This document shows, piece by piece, positions 9,001-17,070 of a stretch of DNA of 42,869 bases; position 1 is the stretch's first letter, and every line of letters begins with the position of its first letter. Source of the DNA: Spirochaetales bacterium (lineage in GTDB: Bacteria; Spirochaetota; Spirochaetia; Sphaerochaetales; Sphaerochaetaceae); contig JAQYLW010000043.1 in assembly GCA_028719825.1 (NCBI GenBank), positions 1 to 42,869 of the forward strand, given 5' to 3'. The notes under the pieces are model-generated. The model did no database searches. It was not told the origin of the DNA and was given only the letters and a program-made list of their open reading frames with translations. The position numbers were made by a program, and so were the translations under genes.

Positions 9001-9344
9001 TTTAAAATAAACGGGAATGAAAGGCGATATTGTTCAACTCTCTTTTTGAATTTTTCATCTCGTTCTGCCTCATGCTTCATTTTTTCAAACAACAGCGGCT
9101 GCTTGTTCTTTAAAAAGTAATCGGTTACATCGTGATAAGACGCATGCAATACAGCCGTAAGATACATATCAAGCGGCGAATATTGACCATCGGGGCATGA
9201 TGAATTTAGGGCAAAGATGAATTCATCGGCTTGAATTCTAAGTTCAAGCGCACTCTTATAATCGCTGAACAATGCGCCATAATATTGCATTTGCTCACGT
9301 ACATCGGATGAAATACGAAGCGGATATTTAGAGAGTTTTTCCAT
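6036..9344 (-). CDS. Large GH13 (alpha-amylase) family protein
   Basis: 1102 residues. A GH13 barrel occupies roughly residues 290-760, flanked by about 290 N-terminal and 340 C-terminal residues that I cannot assign. Conserved regions: I, DMVPNH (371-376); II, IIRFDAAMTLA with nucleophile Asp491; III, LLLAEAF with acid/base Glu556; IV, FLNNPDE with Asp617. All three catalytic carboxylates are present, but the usual His before the region IV Asp is replaced (N-P-D). There is no signal peptide, so it should act in the cytoplasm, on glycogen, maltodextrin or a related alpha-glucan or glycosyl donor; substrate is not determinable here. It leads the operon with the transporter and membrane protein. 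No Shine-Dalgarno site; an extended -10 lies 7 nt before the ATG. Confidence 0.85.
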   Translation of the reverse strand: MEKLSKYPLRISSDVREQMQYYGALFSDYKSALELRIQADEFIFALNSSCPDGQYSPLDMYLTAVLHASYHDVTDYFLKNKQPLLFEKMKHEAERDEKFKKRVEQYRLSFPFILKESDPILLSLRGLFIHIVIKNNSAITEKFDNLFSSSQFEEINQADERIISISSDKSGRLTIGDSAMSLFEFLTYPSRLFPHSLEKQIEYILKAWRDFLSEDIKALLIKAKDYIKEHNRPHFSGPGKAVFGLSLQEGEEHYTPDKEWMPNVVLLAKNTLVWLSQLSKKYSRPIKTLDQIPDEELDILASRGFTGLWLIGLWRRSMASKTIKQLCGNKDAESSAYSLYDYVISPSLGGESAIENLRSRLIKRGIRLASDMVPNHTGIDSPLVIEHPEYFISQNYKPFASYSYTGVDLSSSNDIEIKIEDHYYNKTDCAVTFMRRDKRTGEVRYIYHGNDGTSMPWNDTAQLDYLNENVRRTVIDIILHVAKTFPIIRFDAAMTLAARHIRRLWYPAVGNAGDIPGRADHTMSDEEFASCLGGEFWKRVVDTIQEKAPDTLLLAEAFWMMEGYFVRSLGFHRVYNSAFMNMLRDENNKEYRKGIKETLSYDPEIMWRYVNFLNNPDENPAIEGFGTGDKYFGCCTLLATLPGLPMFGHGQIEGYREKYGMEFTSPRMDEKENTDFIEEHKRLIFPLLKKRYCYSGVKDFEFFDVINDYSGTQENVYAYANGYGSDRVFVIYNNSYSRAEGRMKKGAKKNNLINGNRVISQSDFASALKLESGKNKFMKYRTLSDSLYHIYPVSKIKKEGYYIKLNGFETRVMENITTVTDTNGSYAKYFEVYGDKGALNIEEEAEALLFEPIYRSTPLLAGKEYTASLNTLVTKDSYKALNTVINALLTSYSNMKQVIQNERINIKMYDVDENDIKRVFKNISLMRRKTNKFIESADGVTGSLSSLIAVYFYVLPFIKQPNSISDEFINFITRMSVKFYTFLFMKDSGDVDVNLTNAVKRYVKELITLSSFPLKADEVLRDEKFRALIDVNNYNGITWYNKSIYQEAVFFIAFSKVFTSAIEEYDVFKISDFCTQMQKIAENTEYKFEKLLNNSNILFGGK

Positions 9345-9351
9345 ATTATTA

Positions 9352-9360
9352 ATTATATCA
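9352..9360 (-). promoter_or_regulatory. Extended -10 promoter of the GH13 operon
   Basis: Minus-strand TGATATAAT is a perfect extended -10 (TGnTATAAT). The hexamer (9352-9357) ends 7 nt before the ATG at 9344, predicting a start at or within a base or two of the initiation codon. No -35 match is seen at 17 bp, consistent with an extended -10 promoter. Confidence 0.55.
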
Positions 9361-9379
9361 TATAAAGATGATTGCTGAC

Positions 9380-9865
9380 TTACCGTTCTAAACTCAGCTT
9401 AACAGGTGGCATTTGAGTGCATTTGACTCCTGCTGCACTCAGCATTTTTTTTGAAGCAATTGTACTTTCTGTATCCTTATACTTATCCGACACATATACA
9501 ACCTCTTTTATTCCGGCTTGGATAATAGCTTTTGCACATTCGTTACATGGGAAAAGCGTAACATACAGCCTTGCTCCCTCAAGGGAAACGCGACTGTTTA
9601 AAATAGCATTAAGTTCGGCATGTGCAACAAACGGGTATTTGGTATCCAAAGAGCATTCACCCTCCCTGTGCCACGGGAATTCATCATCACTGCACCCTAT
9701 GGGGAAGCCATTATAGCCTACGCTTAGTATTTTGTTTTTATCGCTCACAATACAACAGCCCACCTGTGTATTAGGATCCTTGCTCCTTAGTGCAGAAAGG
9801 ACTGCTATACCCATAAAATACTCATTCCATGAAATATAATCGTTTCTCTTTCCCGTAGTATTCAT
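9380..9865 (-). CDS. Deoxycytidylate (dCMP) deaminase
   Basis: Zinc-dependent deaminase converting dCMP to dUMP for thymidylate synthesis. 161 residues, usual for the family. The zinc site is complete: HAEL (His82, catalytic Glu84) and PCNEC (Cys107, Cys110). The N-terminal SKDPNTQVGCCIV and GYNGFP blocks are typical of dCMP deaminases rather than tRNA or free-cytidine deaminases. It follows purB with GAGG before the ATG in a 7-nt gap, so the two nucleotide-metabolism genes form an operon. The ComE/dCMP deaminase family is the best call; kinetic specificity cannot be read from sequence. Confidence 0.93.
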   Translation of the reverse strand: MNTTGKRNDYISWNEYFMGIAVLSALRSKDPNTQVGCCIVSDKNKILSVGYNGFPIGCSDDEFPWHREGECSLDTKYPFVAHAELNAILNSRVSLEGARLYVTLFPCNECAKAIIQAGIKEVVYVSDKYKDTESTIASKKMLSAAGVKCTQMPPVKLSLER

Positions 9866-9872
9866 ATTTGCC

Positions 9873-11279
9873 TCACTTCTTATTTTTTAATGCTTCTTTT
9901 AATTTAAGCTCAAGGGACTCAAAGCGTGGTGTTTCGTTTAAGATGCACAGTATTTCATCCTTTGTCATAAAGCGCAGAAATTCTTTGTTGTTTGAAAGAT
10001 TTTCCTTTAACGGATTGTTGCCTGTTTTATCAAGCATTTGTTTTGCAACAATGCATTCCTTTCTTATCTCTTCATGCAAAAACTGCCTGTCACCGCCCTT
10101 TTCAACTGCTTTCATAAGCAGCCCCTCGGTAGCGGCAAAAACTCCGTATTTCTCCCTATTGTGGTTTATACCCTCTGTTTTTATTACCAAACCCGACAAG
10201 ACCTTTGTAAGCGTGATTAATATCTCGTCAACTCCAAGGAAGGCTTCGGGCAAGAAAAGCCTTCTGTTTGCGCTGTCGTCAAGTGTTCTTTCAAGAGCGC
10301 TTGAGGCAGTGTTTTCAAACGCTGAGCTTTCAAGGGAATGCACAAAGCGAGCAAGAGAATTTATCTTTTCCGAATTGATGGGATTCCTCTTAAACGGCAT
10401 TGCGCTTGAACCAACCTGATGTTTTGAAAATGGCTCTGAGAGTTCATTATAAGCGGACGACTGTAATAGCCTTATATCAAAGGCTATTTTGGACGACACG
10501 GCAGCTACAAGCGAAAGAGCACTCATAATTTCCATATCCTGATATCGGGGATATACCTGAGTTGTTATATTGAAGGCTTCAAGCGAAAGCTCTTTTAGGG
10601 CTATTTTTTCAAGTGAAACACCGTTTACCGAAGAGGCATTTTTCTTTACGCCCCTTAAAAGAATGTCGTATCCGGAGTAGTTGCCTACAGCTCCTTTAAA
10701 CCCCTTCCCTTTTATTTTCAAAGACGAAATCCTATCATAAGCCTCGTCTATGCTTTCCTTCCAAACAAGAAATCTATGGCCCAAAATGGTTTCTTCGGCA
10801 CTCTGAAGATGCGTGTATGCCATACACGGCACATTGCCGTATTGTTTTATTAGCGATCTTATAGAAAGCGATACTGTCTTAAGATGCGTTTTGATTATCT
10901 TTACAGCTTCCTTAAGTCGAAGCGCCTCGGCATTGTCCAATATATCGGTGCTTGTTGCGCCAAGATGTATCTTTCCTCCACCTATAGGACACTGTTCGGC
11001 ATATGCTTTAATCTCTGCCATCAGATCGTGGTGTATTTCGCTTTCAATTTCCAAAGAGCGCTGTATATCAACATCGTTGCAGTGTTTTTCGATATCCGAA
11101 AGCTCTTCATCGCTTACAAGGCCAAAATGATTCTCTGCTTTTGCCAGAGCACACCAAACCTTTCTTAAAAGTAAACGTTTGTTTTCCTCGCTCCATATTG
11201 CTTTCATTTCATCCCCGGCATACCTCCAGGTAAATGGGGATAAAAAAGTATCGTATGAATATTCTTTTTTACTGCGCAT
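9873..11279 (-). CDS. purB: Adenylosuccinate lyase
   Basis: Catalyses two fumarate-releasing steps, in purine synthesis (SAICAR to AICAR) and in AMP formation. 468 residues. Fumarase/aspartase superfamily features: TSTDILDN (109-116) substrate loop, EIHHDLMAEI with His84, His157 in the THLQSAE block, and the signature GSSAMPFKRNP (290-300) with the mobile-loop serines. The 468-residue form with this signature resembles the longer PurB subgroup. No Shine-Dalgarno site; TATAAT and TAAAAT hexamers lie 11 and 6 nt before the ATG. It leads a two-gene unit with dCMP deaminase. Confidence 0.95.
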   Translation of the reverse strand: MRSKKEYSYDTFLSPFTWRYAGDEMKAIWSEENKRLLLRKVWCALAKAENHFGLVSDEELSDIEKHCNDVDIQRSLEIESEIHHDLMAEIKAYAEQCPIGGGKIHLGATSTDILDNAEALRLKEAVKIIKTHLKTVSLSIRSLIKQYGNVPCMAYTHLQSAEETILGHRFLVWKESIDEAYDRISSLKIKGKGFKGAVGNYSGYDILLRGVKKNASSVNGVSLEKIALKELSLEAFNITTQVYPRYQDMEIMSALSLVAAVSSKIAFDIRLLQSSAYNELSEPFSKHQVGSSAMPFKRNPINSEKINSLARFVHSLESSAFENTASSALERTLDDSANRRLFLPEAFLGVDEILITLTKVLSGLVIKTEGINHNREKYGVFAATEGLLMKAVEKGGDRQFLHEEIRKECIVAKQMLDKTGNNPLKENLSNNKEFLRFMTKDEILCILNETPRFESLELKLKEALKNKK

Positions 11280-11285
11280 GAATTT

Positions 11286-11296
11286 ATTTTATTATA
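11286..11296 (-). promoter_or_regulatory. Candidate -10 for purB
   Basis: Two overlapping hexamers on the minus strand, TATAAT (11291-11296, 11 nt before the ATG) and TAAAAT (11286-11291, 6 nt before). Either gives a very short or absent leader. It lies in the 18-bp gap after rfbD; no -35 is convincing. Confidence 0.4.
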
Positions 11297-11297
11297 A

Positions 11298-12155
11298 TCA
11301 ACCGCGTTGTTCAAATTCCGAAATATATCGTTTTAATGCATCATTCCATAACGGAAGAAGCTCATATCCTCTTGCCCTTAATGTTTGATTATTGAGTACG
11401 CTGTATAAGGGTCTTGTAGCCGGCAATGGGAAAAATGACGAAGGGACGTCGTTAACACAGGCATCTATGTTTTTGATTTTTATAATTTCCCTCACGAGGT
11501 CGCTTTTAGAACACTCACCGCTTCCCGTTATATGATAAATACCAAAATCCCTGTTTTCGAGTATTTTGATAATAACGGGCGCAAGATCCTTAGTATAGGT
11601 AGGGGATGACACCTGATCGGACACAACATTAAGACTCTTATGCGTTTGTAAAAGAGACAGCATTGTCTTTATAAAATTATTGCCGTTTATTCCAAAAACC
11701 GTACTTGTTCTTATTATGATACTCTTGTCGTAGTATTCGTTTATTATCACATCCTCTGCCATCGCCTTAGAAAGACCGTATACGTTCAGTGGATTCTTTT
11801 TGAAAAATGTTTTATACGGTATTTTTGAGCTTCCGTCAAACACATAATCCGTTGAAATAAACACAAACGGAATATCGCGTTTTTTTGCCTCTCGCATAAG
11901 CTGTATCGTACTGTTGGTATTAATGGCAAAGCACCTGTCTTTTTCCGTCTGTGCCTGATCTACCTTTGTATAAGCACCGGAGTGTAAAATAGCGTCAAAT
12001 TCAGCGTTATCGCAATAAGCCTTAATGCTTTTTTCATCAGCAAGATCAAGCTCTTTTGATGATGGGGACAGCAGAGTATGAATATTATTCTGTTCAACAC
12101 AGCGTATGATATCGCCTCCAAGCTGTCCGCTTCCCCCTGTGAGCAGTATCTTCAC
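11298..12155 (-). CDS. rfbD: dTDP-4-dehydrorhamnose reductase
   Basis: Last step of dTDP-L-rhamnose synthesis: NADPH reduction of dTDP-4-keto-L-rhamnose. 285 residues with the Rossmann motif GGSGQLG near the N-terminus, STDYVFDG in the middle and the catalytic YGLSK (YxxxK). It follows rfbC by 2 nt in the same direction, giving the last two pathway steps side by side. rfbA and rfbB are not in the window. The product would feed surface polysaccharide or glycoprotein assembly, in keeping with the outer-membrane-type protein encoded upstream. Confidence 0.95.
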   Translation of the reverse strand: MKILLTGGSGQLGGDIIRCVEQNNIHTLLSPSSKELDLADEKSIKAYCDNAEFDAILHSGAYTKVDQAQTEKDRCFAINTNSTIQLMREAKKRDIPFVFISTDYVFDGSSKIPYKTFFKKNPLNVYGLSKAMAEDVIINEYYDKSIIIRTSTVFGINGNNFIKTMLSLLQTHKSLNVVSDQVSSPTYTKDLAPVIIKILENRDFGIYHITGSGECSKSDLVREIIKIKNIDACVNDVPSSFFPLPATRPLYSVLNNQTLRARGYELLPLWNDALKRYISEFEQRG

Positions 12156-12157
12156 TT

Positions 12158-12703
12158 TTAGTCCTCCAAAACAATATCAGCATTGCTGAAAAGAGGGGCT
12201 GCCTTATCCTTTTCAGAGAGTGTAAACTCCCCTTCTCCCCAATTTATATTAAACAGAGGATCGCTGAACAAAACGCTCCTTTCGCTGTTTTTGTTATATA
12301 CTGCATCAACCTTGTAGCAAACTTCAACATCGTCCGTTAGCGTAACAAAACCATGCAAAAATCCCTTTGGTATAAAGAGTTCATTCATATTGTCTTGGCT
12401 TAACAGCACCACTATGTGTTTAAGATATGTGGGGGAAGATGGACGAACATCAACTATAACATCGTTTATAGCCCCTCTTATACACCTTATAAGCTTACTT
12501 TGAGTATAGGGTGCATTTTGTATGTGCAATCCCCTTATAACTCCTTTTTTTGCCGAATACGAATGATTGTCCTGAATGAACACAACATCATCAAGCGGAA
12601 AGCTTGATGCGGAGTAGCTTTCGGTAAACCACCCTCTTTCATCCTTATACACGTCGGGATGAATAATAAAAGCATCTTTTAAGTCAGTTTGTTCTATCTG
12701 CAT
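12158..12703 (-). CDS. rfbC: dTDP-4-dehydrorhamnose 3,5-epimerase
   Basis: Cupin-fold epimerase that inverts C3 and C5 of dTDP-4-keto-6-deoxyglucose. I place the start at 12703 (MQIEQTDLKDAF, 181 residues) because GAGGG precedes it at correct spacing and the family begins there; a start at 12739 would overlap the upstream gene and add 12 atypical residues. Key features are DERGWFTESY, the catalytic His in RGLHIQ, and PKGFLHGFVTL followed by VCYKVDAVYN. It is the middle gene between the outer-membrane-type protein and rfbD. Confidence 0.95.
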   Translation of the reverse strand: MQIEQTDLKDAFIIHPDVYKDERGWFTESYSASSFPLDDVVFIQDNHSYSAKKGVIRGLHIQNAPYTQSKLIRCIRGAINDVIVDVRPSSPTYLKHIVVLLSQDNMNELFIPKGFLHGFVTLTDDVEVCYKVDAVYNKNSERSVLFSDPLFNINWGEGEFTLSEKDKAAPLFSNADIVLED

Positions 12704-12713
12704 ATACCCTCTT

Positions 12714-13847
12714 TTATACCTGTTCAAGATATACATCAAACGAAAATTTTACAGACCATTTTTCTTCGTTGAGCGACGGTCTGAGATGTTCAACGGGACA
12801 GCGTATACTTATAGCGCCGCCAACATAGTCGTGAATTGCAATACCCACATCCAGACCGACACTGAGTCCCCATTCCAACCTGTTGTTTGTTCTGTCGTAA
12901 TAAAATGATCCCCATGTTGCACCCACCGTAACGAACAAGCGCGCATAAAAACGGAATTCCCACATCAGGGGACCCGTCATTTTTAATGTATTTATCCAGT
13001 ACATTGAAAACGGCTTATCTATCGTATGTCCTCCGGGGATACTGAACTTATAGTCGGATCTGATGAAATTGTTAATTTCAGTATTAGAGTTAAATGCGCC
13101 AATGTGCTTAAATAAAATCGTAGAGTTGTAAACCATGGCAAACATATGCTTGCCGTTTTTGTTTCTTACCTCGGCAAACGGATCGGTTCCGTAAAATGAC
13201 TCTGCTTCCACAGAATAAAAACCACTTGTATAAAACTTGGCCTTACTGCCTACTCCCCACCCGGATACAAGCAGATCCCTTCCGTTCATTATCCTGTAAT
13301 AGGGATTTATCGTGAACACCCCTTCGAACAAAGGCGGTTTTACGGGGTTGCCCTTCATAACGGTGTCTATGCCATGGAAAACACCCTTAAATTCAGTGTA
13401 AATACCAAAATGCGGAATGGTTCTGTACCATTCAAAACCCAATATCATTTGAGCCAGCCAAAGAGCATATTCATCCCTTGTTACATAGTAGTCATTGCTC
13501 TCGGCATAATTATCTTGGGTGTTTTGTTTTCTATACCCGGCTCCGGCTCCTACGCTTAAAACAAAATACGGGCTTAAATTCATGGCAACGGTTGGAGCAA
13601 TACCTATCGGAATAAAATTCCCCATGCGATAAAACCCTATCTCTGCATACGGAAACCATATGTAGCGATATATACTCATCTTTGGCTGCGGCGATACAAC
13701 CGTATACTCTTCAACCTTATTTACTTCATTGTCGACCGCTATTTGAATACTTTCCTCTTTGGGTAATTCATTTGCAAAAACTGATGGTACTATCGTAAAA
13801 AAGGAAATAATAACGAGAAACAACATGATTCTTAATCGAAAACGCAT
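12714..13847 (-). CDS. Exported protein, probable outer-membrane beta-barrel
   Basis: 377 residues with a signal peptide (MRFRLRIMLFLVIISFF..., likely cut after SVFA at about residue 25). The mature part is rich in aromatic residues and alternates polar and hydrophobic residues in short strands (for example FVLSVGAGAGY, WGLSVGLDVGIAIHD), with a C-terminal strand WSVKFSFDVYLEQV. This is typical of outer-membrane barrels. No family is recognised. An extended -10 (TGATATAAT) lies upstream, with the hexamer ending 10 nt before the ATG, so the leader would be only a few bases. rfbC and rfbD follow in the same operon. Confidence 0.65.
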   Translation of the reverse strand: MRFRLRIMLFLVIISFFTIVPSVFANELPKEESIQIAVDNEVNKVEEYTVVSPQPKMSIYRYIWFPYAEIGFYRMGNFIPIGIAPTVAMNLSPYFVLSVGAGAGYRKQNTQDNYAESNDYYVTRDEYALWLAQMILGFEWYRTIPHFGIYTEFKGVFHGIDTVMKGNPVKPPLFEGVFTINPYYRIMNGRDLLVSGWGVGSKAKFYTSGFYSVEAESFYGTDPFAEVRNKNGKHMFAMVYNSTILFKHIGAFNSNTEINNFIRSDYKFSIPGGHTIDKPFSMYWINTLKMTGPLMWEFRFYARLFVTVGATWGSFYYDRTNNRLEWGLSVGLDVGIAIHDYVGGAISIRCPVEHLRPSLNEEKWSVKFSFDVYLEQV

Positions 13848-13857
13848 ATAATGGTTT

Positions 13858-13866
13858 ATTATATCA
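13858..13866 (-). promoter_or_regulatory. Extended -10 for the outer-membrane protein/rfbCD unit
   Basis: Minus-strand TGATATAAT, a perfect extended -10, with the hexamer at 13858-13863. The predicted start lies about 3-4 nt before the ATG at 13847, so no room remains for a Shine-Dalgarno site. Confidence 0.5.
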
Positions 13867-13933
13867 TCTATTGATTATTACTTTCCATACTCCGAAAACA
13901 AGAATGAACTTGATATTCAAAATAAAAATCAGC

Positions 13934-13944
13934 AAAAAAAAAAA
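13934..13944 (-). terminator. U-tract terminator of SRP RNA
   Basis: Eleven consecutive T on the minus strand immediately after the closing stem of the SRP RNA. The long RNA hairpin itself can serve as the terminator stem. Confidence 0.7.
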
Positions 13945-14044
13945 GCGACGGCGAGTATCCGAGCTCACGCATATCTGTCCTACCGCTGCTGTTTTCCAAC
14001 CCTGACGGGGTTCAGAAGATATACGTAGTCGGCTCACCGTCACC
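13945..14044 (-). ncRNA. ffs: Signal recognition particle RNA, small bacterial type (4.5S)
   Basis: A 100-nt element on the minus strand folds into one long hairpin. The 5' GGTGACGGTGAG pairs with 3' CTCGCCGTCGC using G-U wobbles. The apical core has the SRP signature: GTCAGG, a GTT/AAC stem closing a GGAA tetraloop, then AGCAGC, with AACCCC 5' and GGTAGGAC 3' as in the asymmetric-loop region bound by the Ffh M domain. The RNA with Ffh directs signal-peptide-bearing ribosomes to FtsY. Ends are set from the stem and the following T11; they could be off by a few bases. Location next to dnaX-recR is a common bacterial arrangement, here divergent. Confidence 0.93.
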
Positions 14045-14050
14045 GTTTTA

Positions 14051-14079
14051 AATATATATAATTAGAGATTTTCAATCAA
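14051..14079 (-). promoter_or_regulatory. Promoter of SRP RNA
   Basis: On the minus strand TTGATT (14074-14079), a 17-bp spacer, TATATT (14051-14056), and 6 nt to the first base of the SRP stem. Both the spacer and the start distance are ideal for a housekeeping sigma factor. Confidence 0.65.
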
Positions 14080-14126
14080 GCATTACCGGCAGAACGGTTC
14101 TTATAGAATTTTTCACAATAACCCTG

Positions 14127-14132
14127 TAAAAT
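14127..14132 (+). promoter_or_regulatory. -10 element of dnaX-recR
   Basis: TAAAAT ending 7 nt before the dnaX ATG at 14140; no Shine-Dalgarno site is present. The rest of the 292-bp gap between 13847 and 14140 holds the SRP RNA gene, its promoter and its terminator. Confidence 0.4.
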
Positions 14133-14139
14133 TAGATTA

Positions 14140-15738
14140 ATGGCATTTGATACAACAGCGAACCGAAAAAGGCCTCAGAATTTTGAAGCCTTAAAAGGGC
14201 AGGATTTTGTAGTTTCTACCTTAAAAAGCTCCATAGAAAGCGGAAGAATAGCGCATGCATATCTTTTTTCGGGGCCCAGAGGCGTTGGAAAAACCACGTC
14301 GGCCAGGCTATTAGCCAAGGCGCTTTGCTGCAAAAACGGACCCACGGCAAATCCTTGTGGTGAGTGCGAAATGTGTAAAAGCATAGCCTCATCCTCTGCT
14401 GTAGATGTAATAGAAATAGACGGAGCATCAAATACGGGAGTTGATGACATTCGCACCATTAAAGAGGAACTAATGTTCCCTCCACAGTACTCAAGATACA
14501 AAATATACATAATAGACGAAGTTCACATGCTATCAACAAGCGCATTCAATGCCTTGTTAAAAACAATCGAGGAGCCGCCTGAGTGGGCAGTTTTCATATT
14601 TGCGACCACAGAGCTTCAAAAGGTTCCCTCAACCATTCAATCAAGATGCCAATGCTTTAATTTCCGCCTGTTTTGTGAAGAAACAATATCATCGCTGATT
14701 AAAAAGGCAGCAGATGAGGACAGCATAAAAATAGATGACAACAGTGTTCTTTGGATTTCAAAAAGAGCGCGCGGTTCAATGCGTGATGCATATACGCTTT
14801 TTGATCAATGCGCATCGTTTGCAAACGGCGATATCACCTTTGAAAAAATAAAAAGCGAACTGGGCATAACAGGTCCTGATGAACTCTTAGAGCTGTTTTC
14901 GTATGCGATAAACGGCGAAGTCGATAAGGCCATACTTAAGCTGAACACCCTGTTCAAAGCAGGTAAAAGCCCTGAGGCCTTTGTAACGGATGCCGCAAAT
15001 TATCTTAGGGATGCCCTTTTGATAGTGTCGGGCATTGAAGAGAAAACTTTGTTGTTCTCACCCGTGGAATACTTTGACAAACAGTTACTTTTGTCAGTAG
15101 GAAAAACGGGATTAGAAAAAGCACTTGAGAGGTTTTTAAGGCTATATAGGGAAATCAGATATTCTATTGCACCGATATATGAAATAGAATGTGCACTTTC
15201 ATCCTTTTCCGAACTCAAATACTCATTGACAAATGAACAGATCGTAATGCAGCTTGAGGGGCTCAAAAAAACGCTGCTGGAAGGACTGAACAAAACAGAT
15301 CAGAATTTAACATTCAGCATTACAGACACTCAAGAAAACAACAGAGCTCAAAACATCGAACAAAGAGAGGCTGTATCCGTAAGCGAAAATCCTTTTGATG
15401 CCCATACTCCGGTTGAAAACAGTGAAAAGAACACAGACAGCACGGATAAACAGATTGCCGACATCATAAAAAAGAGCAGTATGATTCTTTACAGCGCATT
15501 TTTATCCAAGGCATTCCTTGAGAAAAAGGATGAAGGCTATGTGCTGGGGATAACCTCAGTTTTAGGATATACGGAATGTCAAAAACCCGAGAGTTTAAAG
15601 CTGATTACAAACGCCGTAAACAGCGTGTACGGCACATCGCTCCCCCTTACGATTGAAAAAGTACAAAGCGCAAAAAAAGAAAGAGAATATACAAAGGCAG
15701 ACGAAATAGCAAAAATGTTCAAAGGAGATGTAGTGTAA
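14140..15738 (+). CDS. dnaX: DNA polymerase III subunits gamma and tau
   Basis: Clamp-loader ATPase of the replicative polymerase. 532 residues: Walker A GPRGVGKT (45-52), zinc module with Cys64, Cys73, Cys76 and Cys79, Walker B YIIDEVHML (about 121-130), and the SRC motif in QSRCQCFNF. The lid and collar domains follow, then a low-complexity linker (around residues 390-440) rich in Asn, Glu and Thr, and a C-terminal domain resembling a reduced tau region. The stop is immediately followed by the recR ATG, the classical dnaX-recR pairing; the usual ybaB between them is missing. No slippery heptamer for a gamma frameshift was noted. Confidence 0.96.
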   Translation: MAFDTTANRKRPQNFEALKGQDFVVSTLKSSIESGRIAHAYLFSGPRGVGKTTSARLLAKALCCKNGPTANPCGECEMCKSIASSSAVDVIEIDGASNTGVDDIRTIKEELMFPPQYSRYKIYIIDEVHMLSTSAFNALLKTIEEPPEWAVFIFATTELQKVPSTIQSRCQCFNFRLFCEETISSLIKKAADEDSIKIDDNSVLWISKRARGSMRDAYTLFDQCASFANGDITFEKIKSELGITGPDELLELFSYAINGEVDKAILKLNTLFKAGKSPEAFVTDAANYLRDALLIVSGIEEKTLLFSPVEYFDKQLLLSVGKTGLEKALERFLRLYREIRYSIAPIYEIECALSSFSELKYSLTNEQIVMQLEGLKKTLLEGLNKTDQNLTFSITDTQENNRAQNIEQREAVSVSENPFDAHTPVENSEKNTDSTDKQIADIIKKSSMILYSAFLSKAFLEKKDEGYVLGITSVLGYTECQKPESLKLITNAVNSVYGTSLPLTIEKVQSAKKEREYTKADEIAKMFKGDVV

Positions 15739-16329
15739 ATGGAAGCCCTTGATTCCCTTATATATAAAATTTCAAGATTGCCGGGGCTGGGGCCAAAAAG
15801 TGCAAGGCGAATAGCCTATCATCTTTTAAAAAACGATGCGGAATTTAACAAAACCCTTGGGGAAGCAATAATAAACATAAAGGACAAGGTGCATCCATGC
15901 CCTGTATGCGGAATATACACGGAGCATGATATTTGCTCTATATGTAACGATTCCTCAAGGAATAGGGAGTTCCTTTGCATTGTTGAGGAAACACAGGATG
16001 TTAACGTTATAGAAGACAGCGGAGTGTATAAGGGCTTATACCATGTCCTTGGCGGAGCAATATCCATCTTAGACGGCATATATCCCGAAAATCTCAGGTT
16101 CAAAGAATTGGATAAACGAATAGCCGAAGGACAATTTACCGAAATAATAATAGCTACAAATCCTACCGATCAGGGTGATACCACTGCAGCTTATATCAAA
16201 AAACTGCTATCAAAATACCCTAATTTACATTTTTCAAGGATTGCACAGGGGCTGCAGGCAGGTGGCGATATAGAATTTGCAAACCACAGAGCTCTTTATC
16301 AGTCATTCAAAAACAGATTGAGTTTTTAA
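15739..16329 (+). CDS. recR: Recombination mediator protein RecR
   Basis: RecR works with RecO (and RecF) to load RecA onto gapped DNA. 196 residues, standard length: helix-hairpin-helix [13 protein letters not shown] (about 14-26), four-Cys zinc motif Cys54, Cys57, Cys66, Cys69, then a Toprim domain with [10 protein letters not shown] and [14 protein letters not shown]. Its ATG abuts the dnaX stop. A GGAG lies 11-14 nt upstream inside dnaX. The TAA stop is shared with the convergent ABC ATPase gene over 4 bp. Confidence 0.97.
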   Translation: MEALDSLIYKISRLPGLGPKSARRIAYHLLKNDAEFNKTLGEAIINIKDKVHPCPVCGIYTEHDICSICNDSSRNREFLCIVEETQDVNVIEDSGVYKGLYHVLGGAISILDGIYPENLRFKELDKRIAEGQFTEIIIATNPTDQGDTTAAYIKKLLSKYPNLHFSRIAQGLQAGGDIEFANHRALYQSFKNRLSF

Positions 16330-17069
16330 CTGTCCAACGAGGATATAAAACGCCTTATTCTTTCATTGTTAAGCTCGCTGCCCATAACTTCTTCAGGCGT
16401 TCCCGAATGTATAATTTTACCCTTGTCTAAAAAGATAACCTTGTTTGAAACGTCATGAGCAAATCTCATTTCGTGAGTTATTATAACCATGGTCATGCTG
16501 GTTTTTGCGAGCTCTTTAATAATAACAAGAACCTCTTTTGTGAGTTCGGGATCAAGCGCCGATGTGGGTTCGTCAAAAAACATTATCTCAGGATTCATTG
16601 CAAGAGATCTTGCTATACATACCCTTTGTTGCTGCCCTCCCGATAAGAAGCAGGGATAGGAATCTTTTTTATCACTAAGTCCCATCCTTTCCAAGAGTTC
16701 CTTTGCGTTTTCTTCCGCTTCTTCTTTTGATTTTTTTAACACCTTAATCTGTGGAAGCGTAATGTTTTTTAAAACACTGCAATGTGGAAATAAGTTGAAA
16801 TTTTGGAATACAAGCGATGTTTTTAAAAGAGCAGCCCTGTCGTCATTCTTATTTTGATAAAGCTTTATGCCGCACACCTCTATTTCTCCGCTTGAAGGTT
16901 TTTCAAGCTGCGTGCAGCATCGCATAAGAGTACTTTTGCCTGAACCCGATGGTCCTATGATTGACAACACTTCACCGTATTTAAGATCAAATGACACACC
17001 GTCTAACGCCCTATCCGACGCATTATTAAAGACCTTTGTTAAATTGTTGACTTTAAGTACTGTATCCAT
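16326..17069 (-). CDS. Polar amino-acid ABC transporter, ATP-binding protein
   Basis: 247 residues, GlnQ/HisP type. Walker [10 protein letters not shown] (39-47), Q-loop in [15 protein letters not shown], signature LSGGQQQRV, Walker [13 protein letters not shown] and the switch His in ITHEM are all intact. It is the last gene of a binding protein-permease-ATPase operon, one nt after the permease. The NFNLFPH motif is characteristic of the polar amino-acid uptake family. The exact amino acid is not deducible. Confidence 0.95.
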   Translation of the reverse strand: MDTVLKVNNLTKVFNNASDRALDGVSFDLKYGEVLSIIGPSGSGKSTLMRCCTQLEKPSSGEIEVCGIKLYQNKNDDRAALLKTSLVFQNFNLFPHCSVLKNITLPQIKVLKKSKEEAEENAKELLERMGLSDKKDSYPCFLSGGQQQRVCIARSLAMNPEIMFFDEPTSALDPELTKEVLVIIKELAKTSMTMVIITHEMRFAHDVSNKVIFLDKGKIIHSGTPEEVMGSELNNERIRRFISSLDS

Positions 17070-17070
17070 A

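Noticed and set aside
12704-12739. Upstream start for rfbC at 12739
   Set aside because: It would overlap the preceding gene and add residues atypical for RfbC; the start at 12703 has GAGGG and the family N-terminus.
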